Shown: positions 62,610-64,000 of the stretch, piece by piece
Numbering within the stretch: position 1 is the stretch's first letter
Layout of the letters: each line of letters begins with the position of its first letter
Assembly: GCA_938009275.1 (NCBI GenBank)
Contig: CALLHY010000013.1
Coordinates: 1 to 64,000 of the forward strand
Direction of reading: 5' to 3'
Source: an uncultured bacterium
GTDB lineage: Bacteria > Cloacimonadota > Cloacimonadia > Cloacimonadales > Cloacimonadaceae
DNA length: 64,000 bases
Translations under genes and position numbers: made by a program
Notes under the pieces: generated by a model
Databases searched by the model: none
What the model saw: only the letters and a program-made list of their open reading frames with translations
What the model was told of the DNA's origin: nothing

Positions 62610-62716
62610 CTACATCTCTACGTCACCGAAACACTTTTATGGTTACACAAAGTGGGGCAATATAGCCAATTAATACACTTTCAGAAAGCCATGAAGAAGG
62701 TAATGTAGGGATGTAG
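62610..62716. other. imperfect inverted repeat upstream of the palindrome's neighbour gene
   Basis: CTACATCTCTACGTCACC (62610-62627) matches the reverse complement of 62699-62716 at about 15 of 18 positions, 71 nt apart; CACTTT/AAAGTG pair inside. With the 29-bp palindrome this makes much of 62484-62716 foldable. No T-tract and no gene. Confidence 0.45.
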
Positions 62717-62761
62717 TAGCAACAGATTGTTTGCTTACGCTATCACCTCTTTGCTATTATA

Positions 62762-64000
62762 TTAGCTAATTATCGTGTTTACTAATTCGCCAACAGGGAT
62801 TTGCTTATCTATTTCCACTCGCAGATAGTGGTCGGACAGAAATTCACAGCCGTTCTCGGTGTGTAGTTCAACCACGCCTCTTACCACAGTCTGGCTGTCT
62901 ATCAAGCGCTGTCTATATGACTGTTGAAGCTTGTCTGAGAGGGCTGTAAGTTGCACCATTCTTGCATGTTTGGTATCTTTTGGCACTTGATTTGGCATTT
63001 TATCCGCTGGAGTGCCCTTGCGCTTGGAATAGCTGAAAACATGAAGGTAAGCAAGTGGCAGAGAGCTAAGTAAGCTATAGGTTTCCAAGTGATTTGCCTC
63101 AGTTTCTCCCGGAAAGCCGGTAATTACATCGAAGCCAATGGCAAGGCTTGGAAAGCTCTCATTCAGCCTATCTACAAGGTCTATTATCAGGCTGGTATTA
63201 TATCGCCGTCCCATGCGAGAAAGCACTTCATCAGAGCCGGATTGCAAAGGAATGTGAAAGTGTGGGCACAGCTTGCCAATACTGCTTAATCGCTTTATTA
63301 GCTGCTCTGTAAGTAGCTGTGGCTCAATGGACGAGATACGTATTAGTTCCAAGCCGTTTATAGACGCCATGTTGCTTACTACATCGCCCAAATCGAATTT
63401 ACCATCTCGGTAAAGCCCGAGATTAACTCCGCCTAAAACTATCTCTTTGAAGCCTGAATCGGCAAAGATGTTTGCCTGCTCAATCACCTGTTTCAGAGTA
63501 GCCGAACGAGCATGACCGCGGGCATAGGGAACAGCGCAATAGCTACAATAGAAATCACAGCCGTCTTGAATCTTCTGAAATGCCCTGGTGTGCCCAAGCA
63601 TGTTTGTTGATGGCTTAAAATAGAATTCCTTAGCGTCCATGATGTCCGCAAAACGGTAATCTTCGCTATCTAAAATACTGGCGAGATTAAGCTTATTTTG
63701 ATTGTCTATTATATAGTCCACATCGCCCATGCCTTCAATCTCGTCTTTACTGCGCTGGGCAAAACAGCCTGTAACTATTACCTTTATCTGGGGATTGGCG
63801 AGTTTACGGGCTAATGCCTGGCGAATGTGATATCGGCTTTTATAATCTGTCCTATTGGTTACCGTGCATGTATTTACGATGTAGATATCAGCTTCGGAAT
63901 CCCAATCTACTACAGCGCATTCATCAGCGGGGAACTGGTCTAAGAGGATGGCAGATTCTGCCTGGTTAGTTTTGCAACCAAGCGTTTTAATGGCGATGCG
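62762..64000 (-). CDS. mtaB: MtaB-type tRNA t6A methylthiotransferase (5' end beyond window)
   Basis: 412 codons are present and the frame stays open to the window edge; only a few N-terminal residues are missing (IKTLGCKTNQAESA is the usual beginning). UPF0004 cysteines occur in LGCKTNQ, NTCTVTN and TGCFAQ. The radical SAM cluster is CDFYCSYCAVPYARG, and a TRAM-like region ends the protein. It converts t6A37 to ms2t6A37 in ANN-decoding tRNAs, downstream of the Sua5 pathway. MiaB or RimO are less likely given GCKTNQ (MtaB type). The internal ATG at 63730 is not the start. Confidence 0.9.
   Translation of the reverse strand, partial: RIAIKTLGCKTNQAESAILLDQFPADECAVVDWDSEADIYIVNTCTVTNRTDYKSRYHIRQALARKLANPQIKVIVTGCFAQRSKDEIEGMGDVDYIIDNQNKLNLASILDSEDYRFADIMDAKEFYFKPSTNMLGHTRAFQKIQDGCDFYCSYCAVPYARGHARSATLKQVIEQANIFADSGFKEIVLGGVNLGLYRDGKFDLGDVVSNMASINGLELIRISSIEPQLLTEQLIKRLSSIGKLCPHFHIPLQSGSDEVLSRMGRRYNTSLIIDLVDRLNESFPSLAIGFDVITGFPGETEANHLETYSLLSSLPLAYLHVFSYSKRKGTPADKMPNQVPKDTKHARMVQLTALSDKLQQSYRQRLIDSQTVVRGVVELHTENGCEFLSDHYLRVEIDKQIPVGELVNTIIS

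Noticed and set aside
1..64000. tRNA or rRNA genes
   Set aside because: No intergenic region shows a cloverleaf with a GTTCGANNC-type arm or rRNA signature by eye; a covariance search was not possible.

Overview
The window reads as a chromosome segment from an anaerobic Gram-negative bacterium. The best fit is a Cloacimonadota-like (Cloacimonas-related) lineage. This is an inference from content: SecDF, lipoproteins, outer-membrane beta-barrels and a KdsD homologue point to an outer membrane. Two very large secreted proteins carry PNPF-type C-terminal sorting domains. A CoA-ester aminotransferase beside a thiolase matches the lysine-fermentation variant described for Cloacimonas. Coding density is high and most genes sit in short operons with 4-13 bp overlaps or gaps. 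Shine-Dalgarno sequences are common, and several TTGACA-N16/17-TATAAT-like promoters can be read.

Region by region. (1) 1-5440 is accessory, repeat-rich DNA resembling part of a mobile element. It holds a two-gene primase/SF3-helicase operon (minus strand), a small gene of unknown function (minus), and a plus-strand cassette of a 58-aa protein and two tandem paralogues closed by a strong terminator. The region also contains a cluster of GTTAAC sites with nested inverted repeats, tandem 34-bp repeats, three five-unit heptanucleotide arrays, and a repeat element inserted in frame in a gene. (2) 5633-11748: a TPR lipoprotein, an EamA exporter, DNA polymerase IV, and a lipoprotein plus outer-membrane protein pair behind a clear promoter. 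(3) 11749-12555 has no intact gene; it holds a 5'-truncated gene remnant, simple repeats and a hairpin. (4) 12529-15011 is a metal-resistance operon: SmtB/ArsR sensor and Zn/Cd P-type ATPase, with an operator overlapping the promoter. (5) 15028-20808: thrS-kdsD, and the convergent secD-secF. (6) 21019-27294: an unusually long MutL/GlmL-type mutase reactivator, a PpiC/SurA-like foldase and a phosphohexomutase. (7) 27621-33803: a 1009-aa secreted repeat protein, then nadE, a zinc-finger/TPR protein and ribD. (8) 33962-38997: uvrA and a GH13 amylase, overlapping by 4 bp. (9) 39171-43229: thiolase, a probable 3-aminobutyryl-CoA aminotransferase, and pyrG. (10) 43750-48627: an ABC exporter whose permease is fused to a CPBP protease, glmS, and a Cys-rich DUF3795-like protein. 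(11) 48700-54587 (minus): small secreted proteins, a second large sorting-domain protein, a ZIP zinc transporter and an acetate transporter. (12) 54948-62139 (minus): a compact operon of EnvC-like LytM factor, Sua5/phosphatase fusion, purL, LiaF-like protein and a patatin/beta-barrel protein. (13) 62762-64000: an MtaB-type methylthiotransferase cut by the window edge.

Functional threads. The SmtB-ZntA operon exports metal and the ZIP carrier imports it. The aminotransferase and thiolase would take 3-aminobutyryl-CoA through acetoacetyl-CoA to acetyl-CoA, and the MutL-type protein would service a B12-dependent aminomutase such as the one in lysine fermentation. The Sua5-like domain and MtaB act in the same tRNA t6A to ms2t6A modification route. 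Across the window, at least six intergenic regions hold long hairpins, several of which share a TTCCTTG(A/C) word. These look like a dispersed element family and, with the first 5.4 kb, are the least explained parts of the sequence.
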